Below are positions 55,511 through 64,000 of a stretch of DNA of 64,000 nt, piece after piece; the stretch's first letter is position 1; every line of letters begins with the position of its first letter. The notes under the pieces are model-generated. The model saw only the letters and a list, made by a program, of their open reading frames with translations. It did not search any database and was not told the DNA's origin. Location: assembly GCA_002702065.1 (NCBI GenBank), contig NZXX01000001.1, positions 1,054,001 to 1,118,000 on the forward strand, in the 5' to 3' direction. Position numbers and translations under genes: made by a program. The DNA comes from Anaerolineaceae bacterium. Lineage in GTDB: Bacteria; Chloroflexota; Anaerolineae; Aggregatilineales; Phototrophicaceae.

Positions 55511-56323
55511 TGGACCGATTTTACCAGACAGATTCTATTTGCCGGGCTGCTGTTTGCGCTGGTGACGGCTGGTGCTCCGGCGCAGGCACAACCTTCATGG
55601 GATGGCACGCTGCGGCGGGTTCATGTGCCGATTCTGATGTATCACTATGTGGGTGTGCTGCCGGAAGACGCCGATGATGTGCGTCGTGATCTGACCGTCC
55701 AGCCGGATGTGTTTGAAGGACATCTGCGGTATCTGGTCGAACAGGGTTATTCCACCATTACGCTCTATCAGTTATATGATGCGCTGATGCTTGGGGCACC
55801 CCTGCCGCCCAACCCCATTGTGCTGACGTTTGATGATGGCTATATCGACCACTATGCGACGGTCTTTCCCCTGCTACAGCAGTATGGCCTGACCGGGACA
55901 TTTTTTGTGATTACCGGACGCGCCGATGCGAACGATCCGGCCTACGTCAATTGGGTGCAGATTAATGAAATGGCGCAGGCGGGCATGAGTATGGAGCCAC
56001 ATACCAAGTCGCATATGAGCCTGCACGAGCGCGACCGGGATTTTCTGGTCTATGAAATGCTGGGCAGCAAGCAAAGTTTGCAGGCACACACCGGGATGGA
56101 CGTGCGCATGTTCGCCTACCCGGCAGGGCGCTATGATGATGAAACGCTGCGTATCGCTACTGAGGTCGATTTCCAACTGGCGGTAACCACTCAACCGGGG
56201 ATGCAGCATGTTACCAGCGGTCTGCTTGAATTACCGCGTGTACGAGTCAGCGGCAATACCAGTGTTTCGGGGTTCGCCTATCTGCTGCGAGGCGACTGGT
56301 TGGTCCAAATAAAAAGAGGCTGA
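55505..56323 (+). CDS. Secreted polysaccharide deacetylase (NodB type)
   Basis: About 272 residues from ATG 55505, the position predicted by the promoter. The signal peptide covers FAGLLFALVTAGAPAQAQ. The NodB domain has VLTFDDGYIDHY (catalytic and metal Asp), SMEPHTKSHMSLH with the two metal His residues, and FAYPAGRYDDETLRIA. PILMYHYVGVLPED before the domain is typical of the PgaB/YheN-like group. It removes acetyl groups from GlcNAc or MurNAc polymers at the cell surface. In-frame upstream starts at 55469 or 55493 lie inside the promoter. Confidence 0.92.
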   Translation: MQWTDFTRQILFAGLLFALVTAGAPAQAQPSWDGTLRRVHVPILMYHYVGVLPEDADDVRRDLTVQPDVFEGHLRYLVEQGYSTITLYQLYDALMLGAPLPPNPIVLTFDDGYIDHYATVFPLLQQYGLTGTFFVITGRADANDPAYVNWVQINEMAQAGMSMEPHTKSHMSLHERDRDFLVYEMLGSKQSLQAHTGMDVRMFAYPAGRYDDETLRIATEVDFQLAVTTQPGMQHVTSGLLELPRVRVSGNTSVSGFAYLLRGDWLVQIKRG

Positions 56324-56333
56324 CGCCCCTTTT
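56312..56333 (+). terminator. Terminator overlapping the deacetylase stop codon
   Basis: AAAAGAGGC and GCCCCTTTT pair around TGAC with one A-C mismatch. It may serve both strands. Confidence 0.6.
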
Positions 56334-56356
56334 CATGCTTGGAATTTGGTTTAGCG

Positions 56357-56620
56357 CTAGTCCGGCAGGATCTTTGTCCCCATGAACGCGTCCAGCCACA
56401 CCAGATACAGCAGGGCCAGCGGACCCATGGTGGTGATGAAGTAAATGGTTCCGTACCGTTCAATCGAAATGGCTTCCGAAGACACCGGTGTGAAGATCGG
56501 CGGTAGCACCAGATGTGGCAGCAGCGCAAAGCCGATTGTAATGACCCCAAGTGCTGTTAAAAAGCCCAGAATAAGGGACACCACCCAGACAATCACTCGT
56601 TTGACTGTGAGTGAAGACAT
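56357..56620 (-). CDS. Small membrane protein with two to three helices
   Basis: An 87-residue protein of unknown function from ATG 56620 (GGGAG with 9-base spacing). Hydrophobic stretches are VIVWVVSLILGFLTALGVIT, a second one over FALLPHLVLPPI, and a third near the end (MGPLALLYLVWLDAF). There is no recognised family and no close gene partner. In-frame sequence reaches up to 56686, but those codons lack a ribosome site. Confidence 0.65.
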   Translation of the reverse strand: MSSLTVKRVIVWVVSLILGFLTALGVITIGFALLPHLVLPPIFTPVSSEAISIERYGTIYFITTMGPLALLYLVWLDAFMGTKILPD

Positions 56621-56831
56621 GCAGCTAATCTCCCAATGAACATTTTCATTCGGTAATGGCTCGAATTGTAACCCGATAGCAGGCAATGATGCAAGTAATG
56701 ATTTTCACAAACCTCGCGCGTTCGGCAGTAGCTAAACGTTTGGAAGATTGTTAAACTTCTGGCAGGGTGAATAAAAATGATGGATAATGTATTCAAAAGT
56801 ATACAAACTGTCTAAAATCGTGGGCAGCAGG

Positions 56832-56837
56832 TATAAT
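56832..56837 (+). promoter_or_regulatory. -10 element for the alpha-oxoamine synthase gene
   Basis: A perfect TATAAT at 56832-56837 with a poor -35 (TGTCTA). The start near 56844 is 31 bases before ATG 56875. Confidence 0.4.
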
Positions 56838-56874
56838 CACCTCAACATCGTGTTCGAGGGAAGGGAGCCGGTGG

Positions 56875-58101
56875 ATGGCTGATCTTTACGACAAAATTGG
56901 AACAGACAACGACCTGAAGCGTGTGAAGGATGCGCAGTCGATTGGGATGTATCCCTACTTTCGCGCGCTGAGCGATTCGGAAGGCACGACAGCGATCATT
57001 GATGGCAAGGAAGTCGTCATGCTGGGGTCGAATAATTACCTCGGTTTAACCACCGACCCACGCGTGCGCGAGGCCATGATTGAAGCGGTCAAACGCTATG
57101 GCACCAGCGTTACCGGTTCGCGTTTTCTGAACGGGACGCTCGAACTGCATCTGCAGCTGGATAAGCGGCTGGCAAAGTTTGTCGGCAAAGAAGCGGCGAT
57201 CGTGTTTCCGACCGGGTATCAGACGAATGTCGGTACCATTTCGGCAATGGTGGGCAAGGGCGATTTCGTCATTGTCGACAAGGACGATCATGCCAGCATT
57301 GTCGATGGCTGTTTTATGTCACGTGGCGAAATGCGACGTTTTCGCCATAACGATTCCGGCAGCCTAGAAGCGGTTTTGAGCAAGCTGCCGACTGAGGCGG
57401 GCAAGCTGGTGGTCGTGGATGGGGTTTACAGTATGGGCGGTGATGTTGCGCCGCTGCCGGAGATCGTTGAAATCTGCAAACGCTATGGCGCGCGCATTAT
57501 GGTCGATGATGCGCACGGCATCGGCGTAACGGGCGAAGGACGTGGCACCGCCGCGCACTTTGGCCTGACCGATGACGTCGATCTCATCATGGGTACCTTC
57601 AGCAAGAGCTTTGCCTCGATTGGTGGGTTTATTGCGGGGTCGAAGGATGCGGTGCACTATATTCAGCATCGCGCGCGTTCGCTGATCTTCTCGGCAGCGC
57701 TGCCTGCCCCCAATGTGGCGACCGTGCTCAAAGCGCTCGACATCATCGAGTCGGAGCCACAGCACGTGCAGCACCTGTGGGAGAACGCCAATTACATGCG
57801 CAATGGCCTGAAAGAACTGGGTTACAACGTCGGCCAGAGCGATTCGCCAATTATTCCGGTTATCCTGGGTGATGACTTCCGCGTTGCGTTAGCCTGGCAC
57901 GCGCTGATCGAGGAAGGGGTTTATACCAACCCGGTGGTGCCCCCGGCGACCCCGCCCAATGGCGGCATGCTGCGCACCAGCTATACGGCGACGCATCGCA
58001 AGGAACATCTGGACCGCGCGCTGGAGTCGTTCAAGGTCGTCGGCGAACGGCTTGATTTTATCCCGGCGTCGGGCGAGGAAGCCGCGCAAATCCCCTCCTA
58101 G
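56875..58101 (+). CDS. PLP-dependent alpha-oxoamine synthase (serine palmitoyltransferase / KBL / BioF family)
   Basis: A 408-residue fold-type I enzyme that condenses an amino acid with an acyl-CoA and releases CO2. GSNNYLGLTTDPRV, GTSVTGSRFLNGTLELHLQL, DDAHGIGVTGEGRG and the PLP Lys in MGTFSKSFASIGGF are visible. The TFSKSFAS form of the Lys motif is commoner in serine palmitoyltransferase-like members than in KBL or BioF, where TLGKA is usual. No biotin genes or threonine dehydrogenase lie nearby. I lean to the palmitoyltransferase-like group, with moderate doubt. GGGAG lies upstream of ATG 56875, and a terminator follows. Confidence 0.88.
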   Translation: MADLYDKIGTDNDLKRVKDAQSIGMYPYFRALSDSEGTTAIIDGKEVVMLGSNNYLGLTTDPRVREAMIEAVKRYGTSVTGSRFLNGTLELHLQLDKRLAKFVGKEAAIVFPTGYQTNVGTISAMVGKGDFVIVDKDDHASIVDGCFMSRGEMRRFRHNDSGSLEAVLSKLPTEAGKLVVVDGVYSMGGDVAPLPEIVEICKRYGARIMVDDAHGIGVTGEGRGTAAHFGLTDDVDLIMGTFSKSFASIGGFIAGSKDAVHYIQHRARSLIFSAALPAPNVATVLKALDIIESEPQHVQHLWENANYMRNGLKELGYNVGQSDSPIIPVILGDDFRVALAWHALIEEGVYTNPVVPPATPPNGGMLRTSYTATHRKEHLDRALESFKVVGERLDFIPASGEEAAQIPS

Positions 58102-58126
58102 CTTCGTGCAGTCATAATATCGCAAA

Positions 58127-58154
58127 AAAAGGGCGACTTACGGGTCGCCCTTTT
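58127..58154. terminator. Bidirectional terminator between oxoamine synthase and LysM gene
   Basis: AAAAGGGCGAC (58127-58137) pairs with GTCGCCCTTTT (58144-58154) around a 6-base loop, between convergent genes. Confidence 0.88.
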
Positions 58155-58162
58155 CGTTTGGA

Positions 58163-59071
58163 TTAGCCCCCAAATGGACTTTCGGGCGTCGGTGTGTCGG
58201 TCGGTTTGGGATTTTTGCGGAAGCGCCATGGTCCGCCTTCCGAGCATCCAATCTGGACAAAGTTTTCATCCAGCGGATAGATGTAGAAGGTGTGCCAACC
58301 TTCCATTGGGATGTCTTCCAGATCAATCTGTTCGTTCTGGCGCAGTTCGACTACGACTTCGAAAACACTGTTATCCGGCTCGACGATGCGGATCAGGTTA
58401 TAGGGCGTTTCTGGCCCGCGCCAGTTAAAGGTCATCTGGCCGGTTCCCTGAATGGCCTGGGTGCCATCAATGGGTGTCAGCAGTTCCCAGGGCAGGCATT
58501 CGTAGCGCGGCTGGGCAGGGTGTGCCGCACCGGGCACGCGCAACTTTTGCCCGATGGCGATGACATCCGGGTTGTTCAGGCAGTTGGCTTCTGCCAGTTG
58601 GTTGATCGATACATTATATTTTTCGGCAATCTTGGCCAGCGCGTCGTTGGCCTGCACTTCATAGGTCAGCTGCCAGTCTTCCCGCAGCTCGCAGCCGGGT
58701 GTGGTGCTGGGCGTTGCGGTTTCGGCACCCCGCAAACCGGGAATCTGCACGCTGAGGTCAATGGCCTGTGTGGGCGTGACGGTGGGCGTGTTCGTTGGTG
58801 GCCGGGTCGCGGTGGGTGGCTCGAAGGTTGGCGGCGGCTTGAGCGTGCGCGATGGAGTCAGCGTTGCCAGCGGTGTGTTGGGCGGGATTGTCTCGGTCGG
58901 TTCGGCAGTCGACTCTGTGGCGGTAGTGGCGGGCTGCAAGGCTTCCACATTGGCCTGATTGGGCACGGTCGGGCTGGGCGCAGTTGTCATGCGCATGAGG
59001 ATCGCCCCCAGTAAACCGGCGATCAGCATAAGCAGAACGGTATGCAGGTGTCTGGCAATGTATTTGATCAT
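58163..59071 (-). CDS. Membrane-anchored LysM protein
   Basis: A 302-residue protein. An N-terminal helix (TVLLMLIAGLLGAILM) anchors it, a Thr/Pro-rich stalk of about 100 residues follows, then one LysM domain (about 140-190: LTYEVQANDALAKIAEKYN, VIAIGQKLRVP). The last 110 residues form an Ig/FnIII-like domain (MTFNWRGPETPYNLIRIV) with a Pro/Thr tail. It should bind peptidoglycan and tie the efflux system encoded upstream to the wall (inference). Its ATG overlaps the stop of the ATPase gene by 4 bases (ATGA). Confidence 0.85.
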   Translation of the reverse strand: MIKYIARHLHTVLLMLIAGLLGAILMRMTTAPSPTVPNQANVEALQPATTATESTAEPTETIPPNTPLATLTPSRTLKPPPTFEPPTATRPPTNTPTVTPTQAIDLSVQIPGLRGAETATPSTTPGCELREDWQLTYEVQANDALAKIAEKYNVSINQLAEANCLNNPDVIAIGQKLRVPGAAHPAQPRYECLPWELLTPIDGTQAIQGTGQMTFNWRGPETPYNLIRIVEPDNSVFEVVVELRQNEQIDLEDIPMEGWHTFYIYPLDENFVQIGCSEGGPWRFRKNPKPTDTPTPESPFGG

Positions 59072-59793
59072 GGCTGCTGTTCCTTTTGCGCGACGCGTGG
59101 GACGAGTTTGCCATCGTGCAGGTCATAAGTCGTGTCAACGATTTCGGCAATCATTGGATCATGCGAAACAATAATAAAGGTGGTCTGCTGCGCCTCGGCA
59201 ATGCCGCGAAACAGGGCCATGACGCGCCGGGCAGTGGTGGTGTCAAGGCCGCTGGTCGGCTCGTCGGCCAGAATGAGTGCGGGCCGTAATGCCAGTGCGC
59301 GCGCGATGGTGATGCGCTGGCGCTGCCCACCGCTGAGTTCATCGGGAATATGATTGGACCAGGCGCTCAAGCCGACAGCGGCCAGTGCGGATTTGGCCCG
59401 TTTCCGGCGCTCGAAATAGCCCAGGCCCGGCAGTCGCAGCGCCAGATCAATATTTTCCAGCGCGGTATACGTGGGCAGCAGCGTGGCGTTCTGAAAGATA
59501 AACCCGACATGGCGGCGTCTGAAACGGGCGCGGCGGCGCTCCCCCCATTGGGTGATGGCTTCTCCGTTGACCTCAATACGGCCTTCATTCGGGTAGTCAA
59601 GCGCACCGATCAGATTGAGCAGGGTGGTTTTGCCACTGCCGGATGGTCCATACAGGGCGATCAGTTTACCGGCGTGGACAGTCAGGTCTATGCCGCGCAG
59701 CACCCGCACAACCGTGTTGCCCTGGCCGAAGCTGCGTTCGACACCTTCGACTTTTACCGCAATCGTTTCGGCATGACGTCCGTTGGTGCTCAT
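59068..59793 (-). CDS. ABC transporter ATPase (MacB/LolD type)
   Basis: A 241-residue ATPase of the macrolide/lipoprotein exporter class. Walker A is GPSGSGKTTLLNLIGAL (near residue 50), the signature is LSGGQRQRITIARAL, Walker B is ALILADEPTSGLD, and the switch His is in TFIIVSHDP. It overlaps the second ATPase gene by 4 bases and the LysM gene by 4 bases, so all are coupled. With two different ATPases and one visible permease gene, this one may pair with an FtsX domain outside the window. Confidence 0.93.
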   Translation of the reverse strand: MSTNGRHAETIAVKVEGVERSFGQGNTVVRVLRGIDLTVHAGKLIALYGPSGSGKTTLLNLIGALDYPNEGRIEVNGEAITQWGERRRARFRRRHVGFIFQNATLLPTYTALENIDLALRLPGLGYFERRKRAKSALAAVGLSAWSNHIPDELSGGQRQRITIARALALRPALILADEPTSGLDTTTARRVMALFRGIAEAQQTTFIIVSHDPMIAEIVDTTYDLHDGKLVPRVAQKEQQP

Positions 59794-60737
59794 GACCGGG
59801 ACTCCGATTTTGTGCGTCTGCCAAACAGTCGCCAGCGGCGTTTTTCGGGCGGAGCATCCTGCGGCAGCATGTCCTGCAAAATCGCATCGGTGTCTTCCTG
59901 CTCGTCGACTTCGGGCCGCAGCAGCACCCCCTCCGGTCGAATTTCCACTGCGATGCGCGGGGCTTCGGCCAGCTGGCTGCGCACGGCATCGGGCAGACGA
60001 ATGCGCCCGGAGTCATCGAGGCGGGGCGTTTCTTCGGCAGGGTGGGAAATATCCTGACCTAGCGCGCCATCCCGTAATGTCAGGACGCGGTTGGCGTAAT
60101 TGGCGACTTCGAGATCATGCGTCACCATCAGGACGGTGAGTGCGTAACGCTCTCGCAGTTCCTGAACCAGATCCATGACCTGGGCCGCGCTGGAACGATC
60201 GAGCGCGCCGGTCGGTTCGTCGAGCAGCAGCAGGGCCGGTGCGTTCGCCATTGCCACAGCCACCGCGACGCGCTGCTGCTGTCCGCCGGAAAGCGCTGCC
60301 GGTTTTTTGTGCATGTGTTCCGCCAGCCCGACCGCCGTCAGCAGGTCTTCGGCCCGTTTGCGACGTTCTCTGCCCGGTACACCGGCCAGCATCATCGGCA
60401 GGGTGACATTGCGCAGCGCCGAACGATGCGCGAACAGATTGCGCTCGATCTGCTGCCACACAAAACCGACATGCTTCAACCGGTAATCGGCCAGTTTACG
60501 TCCGCGCAGTTCCAGCAGGTCCTGACCATCCACGATCAACTGTCCGGCAGTCGGCGTATCCAGCCCCCCAAGCAGGTTGAGCAGCGAACTCTTGCCGGCG
60601 CCGCTGGGCCCGATGATGGCGACCATCTCGCCGCGCTGCATCTCAAAGTCGATACCGCGCAGGGCGACGATTTCGTGCTTGGCGACGCGATAGGCCTTGA
60701 CGATGCGTTTACAGGTAACAAACGGCTTTTCATCCAT
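59790..60737 (-). CDS. ABC transporter ATPase (MacB/LolD type) with C-terminal extension
   Basis: A 315-residue ATPase. Walker A is GPSGAGKSSLLNLLGG, the signature is LSGGQQQRVAVAVAMA, Walker B is ALLLLDEPTGALD, and the switch is LMVTHD. After the ATPase, about 85 extra residues follow (LPDAVRSQLAEAPRIAVEIR, then an acidic stretch and a basic end, RRWRLFGRRTK). This tail is not typical for MacB-type ATPases and may dock on the permease or membrane. It starts 2 bases after the adaptor gene stop. Confidence 0.92.
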   Translation of the reverse strand: MDEKPFVTCKRIVKAYRVAKHEIVALRGIDFEMQRGEMVAIIGPSGAGKSSLLNLLGGLDTPTAGQLIVDGQDLLELRGRKLADYRLKHVGFVWQQIERNLFAHRSALRNVTLPMMLAGVPGRERRKRAEDLLTAVGLAEHMHKKPAALSGGQQQRVAVAVAMANAPALLLLDEPTGALDRSSAAQVMDLVQELRERYALTVLMVTHDLEVANYANRVLTLRDGALGQDISHPAEETPRLDDSGRIRLPDAVRSQLAEAPRIAVEIRPEGVLLRPEVDEQEDTDAILQDMLPQDAPPEKRRWRLFGRRTKSESRS

Positions 60738-60739
60738 CG

Positions 60740-62161
60740 TTATGGCCCCTGCACCACATCGCCTTCGTTAACCCCACTCACAATTTCGACCCGTTCGTCG
60801 GTTTGCAGGCCGATCTGTACGTCGACGCTGCGCGGGCCATCCGGTGTTTCGAGGACGACGAAGGTACGGTTCTGAAAGGTACGAATAGCAGCCGGTGGCA
60901 GCCATAACACATTTTCCGCGACCTGAAGCGGCATTTCGATTTCGATCAGTTGATTGGTCGCCACGTCATCGAAATCGGCGGCGACACGTGTGGTCTGGTC
61001 GGCATCACGCGAACTGAGCGGTATCTGGCGCACGACGCACTGCACGGCGCTGTCGAGGTCGTTCAGTACCTGGCACACGCCAACCATGCCCACATTCAGA
61101 CGCTGTGCGTCGCCAATTGCCAGGCTGGCAACGGCCTCCTGCGGCTCTGGCAGGCCCACGACGATCACCGCCTGGAACGCGTCGACCTGATCGCCGGGAC
61201 GAATATTCACCTCCAGCACGACGCCATCAATCGGTGCATACAGGGACGAACGCGTAATATCGGCGTTAATCTGGTCAATGCGCAACTGGGCCGAACGTAC
61301 TGACTGCTGGGCGTTCGGGTCACCGGCACCGCTGCGCGCTTTTTCCAGATTCAGCTCGGCCTGAATGACCTGATTTTCCTGCTGGGCGATGCTGAACTGG
61401 TGATTGTTGAAACTTTGTGCCGCCGATGAATAAGCAATCTCGGCGCTGCGCACACTGGAACGGGCACTTTCCAGAGCCTGTAAAGCGCTGTTCACTGCCG
61501 AGGCGGGTTGGTCGGGCCGGCTGCGGGCATCATCATAGGCGCGTTCCGCTTCATCCAGATTGCGCTGGGCTTCGTCCAATTGCAGACGCGCCGACGCCAC
61601 ACTGGTCCACGGGCTTTGGGCTTTGGTGTTTTCCAGCTGCAAACGCGCATTTGCCAGGGCAATTTCGGCATCCACAACCGATTCAGCTTCCCCTTCAGCG
61701 CCGGTTTCGAGGCTGGCCAGCGCGGAATCAAGGTCAAGCTGGGCCGATGCCAGCTGGTCTTCGAGGTCGTTAATCTGATAATCCGCCAACAGCTGCCCGG
61801 CAGTGACCGTGTCGCCGCGCTGGACCGTGACCTGCCGAATCGTCCCAGCGATTTCAAAGGCCAATGCGGCCTGGTCGCGTGGCTGCCAGCGCCCGCTGAA
61901 CTCCAGAATAACGGGGACATCACCTCGCTGGACGACATACGTCGGGCGGGCGACAGCCGGTGCCGTCGGAATAGATGTCGATGTTGCCTGCGGCTGCTGT
62001 TGGGCGCTGCTGCCCGGCGGCTGATCCTGCGGCGAACAGGCGATCAAGGCCAATAGGGTTATACCCATAAGCGACAGACGCAGCGCGCATTTAAAGCCTG
62101 TGACAGACCGGCGCTGGCGGGCCGCGTTAAGACGTTGTTGGGGCAGGGTGCAGGGAATCAA
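60740..62161 (-). CDS. MacA/HlyD-family efflux adaptor, lipoprotein
   Basis: A membrane-fusion-type adaptor of up to 473 residues. A lipobox (LLALIACSPQD) near residue 42 suggests the real start is an inner ATG around residue 32. The order is a lipoyl half (RGDVPVILEFSGRW, VQRGDTVTAGQLLADY), a long alpha-helical hairpin (about 125-290, rich in Ala, Glu and Gln), a beta-barrel (LYAPIDGVVLEVNIRPGDQV) and a membrane-proximal part ending SGVNEGDVVQGP. It should link the FtsX-type permease to the outer layers or wall. It lies 15 bases after the permease gene and 2 bases before the ATPase gene. Confidence 0.92.
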   Translation of the reverse strand: MIPCTLPQQRLNAARQRRSVTGFKCALRLSLMGITLLALIACSPQDQPPGSSAQQQPQATSTSIPTAPAVARPTYVVQRGDVPVILEFSGRWQPRDQAALAFEIAGTIRQVTVQRGDTVTAGQLLADYQINDLEDQLASAQLDLDSALASLETGAEGEAESVVDAEIALANARLQLENTKAQSPWTSVASARLQLDEAQRNLDEAERAYDDARSRPDQPASAVNSALQALESARSSVRSAEIAYSSAAQSFNNHQFSIAQQENQVIQAELNLEKARSGAGDPNAQQSVRSAQLRIDQINADITRSSLYAPIDGVVLEVNIRPGDQVDAFQAVIVVGLPEPQEAVASLAIGDAQRLNVGMVGVCQVLNDLDSAVQCVVRQIPLSSRDADQTTRVAADFDDVATNQLIEIEMPLQVAENVLWLPPAAIRTFQNRTFVVLETPDGPRSVDVQIGLQTDERVEIVSGVNEGDVVQGP

Positions 62162-62176
62162 TGTAAACGTCTCCGT

Positions 62177-64000
62177 TCAGGTGTCTCCGAGTTTAACGAT
62201 GGTCGACAGGCTCTGGCGGCCCAGCAGAATGGTGATGGCAAATGTAACCAGCAGCATGACGCCTGCGAAGACCACATACACCAGTGCAATATCGCTCCAC
62301 GCCACCCGGACCAGATAAGGGGGCAGGCCGCCGCTGAAATCCAGCAGAGGCAGGAACAACAGCGTCGTTGCCAGGCCGATGAATGTCCCGCTGAGGATGC
62401 CGCTGCCCGCGATCATGCCTTGCAGGATGATGAGATAGGATGCAACGGAAAACCCGCCCATCCCCATCGCTCGCAGCGAACCCAACTGCGTCACCTGAGC
62501 GCGGAACGAGGCTGTGCTCTGGACAATGGCGCTGATAAGTGTGAGGGTGATCGAGGCGACGAAGCCGACGGACAGAAAGCCAAGCACCCCCCGTCGTGAT
62601 GGGGACGCCTGCGCGATGTCCAGCGCAATTTCCGGGTCCTGCCATTCCAGCACCGGGAACCCAATCTCCTGCACCGCGGACTGGACGGCGGCCCGGTCAG
62701 CACCGGCTTCAGTGCTCAGCCAGACGTTGTGCGGCAGCACCGTTCCGGTAAGCTCAAAAATGGGGTCGATATTCGTGACGGCAAAAAAGCCAGCATTTGG
62801 GTCGAGCGTCGGGAAGTAATTGAGCACCCCCAGGATCGGCACGGTGGTTTCGTACCACTCGTTCAGCGCGTTTACCTGTACGGTGACTTCCTGTCCGATC
62901 AGCAGGTTGTAGTCGGCGGCAGTGCGGGCGTTGATCAGGATGCCATTGCGTTGGCCTGCCAGCAGGTTAAACAGATCCGCCAGCGTCTCGTTGGCGTAAT
63001 CTTCCCGAAAGCGGGCAACGGCGGCCATATCCGCCCGGTCAACACCCAGCAGGGTGCCATCCAGTCGCTGACCCGGCAGCGTCAGCCGCGCGGAATAGCG
63101 CCCCACGCGGGAGACATCATATACCCCGTCGATCTCCAGCAGGTCTTCAACGGGCGGCGCATTGTAACCGACGACGTTCAGGGTGGGCTGCTGGTTGTCA
63201 TCGGTGGCTTCGGCCTGTTCGGTCTGGGCATCGGTAACGGTGATGATGACGAGGTCTGCGCCGATACGGTAATTGACCGAATCTTCCAGGCTGCGGTCGA
63301 GTGTGCTGGCCATTGAAGCAGTAAATCCCGTCAGGCTGAGGGTAAAGCACATCATCAGCAGCGTACCGCGATAGCGCCCGATGGAGCGAGTCAGTTCGCG
63401 CAGGGCCATTAGCAGCGTGATGCCCCGACCAAATGCGATCAACCCGGCCAGCAGGCGCAGCAGGATCGGCCACAGGCGCAGAAACAGCAGCGTGAATGCC
63501 AGCGAGAACAATGTCGGACCCAGAAATGTCAGCGGATCGCTGAACGGGTCGTCCGCGCTGGCGACCAGACCACCCTGTCGCCACAGGGTATATAGCACGT
63601 AAACGGCGGGGATCATAATCAGCACGTCGAGATACATGCGCTGCCACCACGCGCGTGCCGCCCGCCCGGCCTGCTGCTTGAACTGGGTGATGGTGCTGCC
63701 TGCCGTGCGCCATGCCAGCAGCAGCCCGCTGGAAATGGCGATCAGGGCGGTGATAGCCCCAGCCGCCAGTGCCTGTGGGGTGAGGATGACCTGTAACGGA
63801 GGGGTATCGGCATCAAAGCGCAAGAATGAGGTGGTTTGCCCGACCAGCCGCACCATGTACGGCGCAAACAACAGGCCGAGCCCCAGCGCCGCCAGCCCCA
63901 GACTGAGCCACATCAGGACATGGATGCCCAGAATCGCGCGTTTGCTCATGCCCCGGCTGCGCAGTGTGACGTCTTCATTCTGTTGGCGGCTGACGAGCAA
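62177..64000 (-). CDS. FtsX/MacB-type ABC permease, C-terminal part, cut by window edge
   Basis: About 607 codons are visible; the gene continues past 64000, because the frame is open to the edge. The visible part starts inside an FtsX core (TLRSRGMSKRAILG, the usual loop after the first helix group), crosses about three helices, then has a TM-rich stretch ending GRGITLLMALRELTRSIGRYRG. An extracellular MacB-like domain of about 250 residues follows, then three final helices of a second FtsX unit. The whole permease probably has two FtsX units and works with the adaptor and one or both ATPases downstream. Confidence 0.9.
   Translation of the reverse strand: MLVSRQQNEDVTLRSRGMSKRAILGIHVLMWLSLGLAALGLGLLFAPYMVRLVGQTTSFLRFDADTPPLQVILTPQALAAGAITALIAISSGLLLAWRTAGSTITQFKQQAGRAARAWWQRMYLDVLIMIPAVYVLYTLWRQGGLVASADDPFSDPLTFLGPTLFSLAFTLLFLRLWPILLRLLAGLIAFGRGITLLMALRELTRSIGRYRGTLLMMCFTLSLTGFTASMASTLDRSLEDSVNYRIGADLVIITVTDAQTEQAEATDDNQQPTLNVVGYNAPPVEDLLEIDGVYDVSRVGRYSARLTLPGQRLDGTLLGVDRADMAAVARFREDYANETLADLFNLLAGQRNGILINARTAADYNLLIGQEVTVQVNALNEWYETTVPILGVLNYFPTLDPNAGFFAVTNIDPIFELTGTVLPHNVWLSTEAGADRAAVQSAVQEIGFPVLEWQDPEIALDIAQASPSRRGVLGFLSVGFVASITLTLISAIVQSTASFRAQVTQLGSLRAMGMGGFSVASYLIILQGMIAGSGILSGTFIGLATTLLFLPLLDFSGGLPPYLVRVAWSDIALVYVVFAGVMLLVTFAITILLGRQSLSTIVKLGDT

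Overview
The window looks like chromosomal DNA of a GC-rich member of the Chloroflexota, probably in or near the Anaerolineae. This is inferred from style, since no rRNA is present: Thr-Pro-rich linkers in surface proteins, a eukaryote-type Ser/Thr kinase, BTAD and FHA/winged-helix regulators, archaeal-type HMG-CoA synthase with HMG-CoA reductase, and frequent TTG/GTG starts behind strong Shine-Dalgarno sites. I saw no tRNA, rRNA, insertion sequence, prophage or CRISPR array. Genes are dense; no gene-free gap exceeds 300 bases.

Left part (1-24 kb). At least four tandem EamA-family transporter genes (minus strand) sit behind one promoter that carries a palindrome. Next come Mn-type superoxide dismutase, an aspartase/fumarase-family lyase, a Ser/Thr kinase with an external NBR1-like domain plus an HD hydrolase, a class I aminotransferase and a LysM/L,D-transpeptidase. 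A cell-envelope block follows: a membrane-anchored WD-type propeller protein, an M23 peptidase, a PPC/DUF2135-like repeat protein, and a lipoprotein with an elaborate leader. Then an S1-domain protein, moeA, a RelA/SpoT enzyme, a BTAD regulator, and a GTDC1-like glycosyltransferase related to the tRNA-queuosine mannosyltransferase.

Middle (24-47 kb). A type II topoisomerase A subunit has a LexA-type box at its predicted transcription start. A glycosidase-like lipoprotein and rpoC follow; rpoC has no rpoB beside it and carries a long leader with a terminator-like hairpin. ftsY, prfB and an unknown zinc-ribbon protein form an operon. moaC and a MoaD-MoaE fusion form another, followed by fabF and rnc. 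Then a membrane/EEP-nuclease protein, a deaminase fused to a CYTH-like domain, an FHA/winged-helix regulator, miaA and a YraN protein.

Right part (47-64 kb). A K+-dependent-type membrane pyrophosphatase is followed by two near-identical secreted proteins that arose by tandem duplication together with their terminators. A mevalonate-linked cluster holds HMG-CoA reductase, HMG-CoA synthase, an oxidoreductase and a DUF35 protein split into two small genes. Two divergent genes then share fully overlapping, apparently leaderless promoters. The window ends with a PLP-dependent alpha-oxoamine synthase and an efflux operon of an FtsX-type permease (cut by the edge), a MacA-like adaptor, two ATPases and a LysM protein.

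The most interesting items are the split, zinc-ligand-poor DUF35 pair and the phased repeats in its promoter, the interlocked leaderless promoters at 55469-55510, the deaminase-CYTH fusion, the bacterial GTDC1-like enzyme, the LexA-type box at the topoisomerase start, and the attenuator-like rpoC leader.
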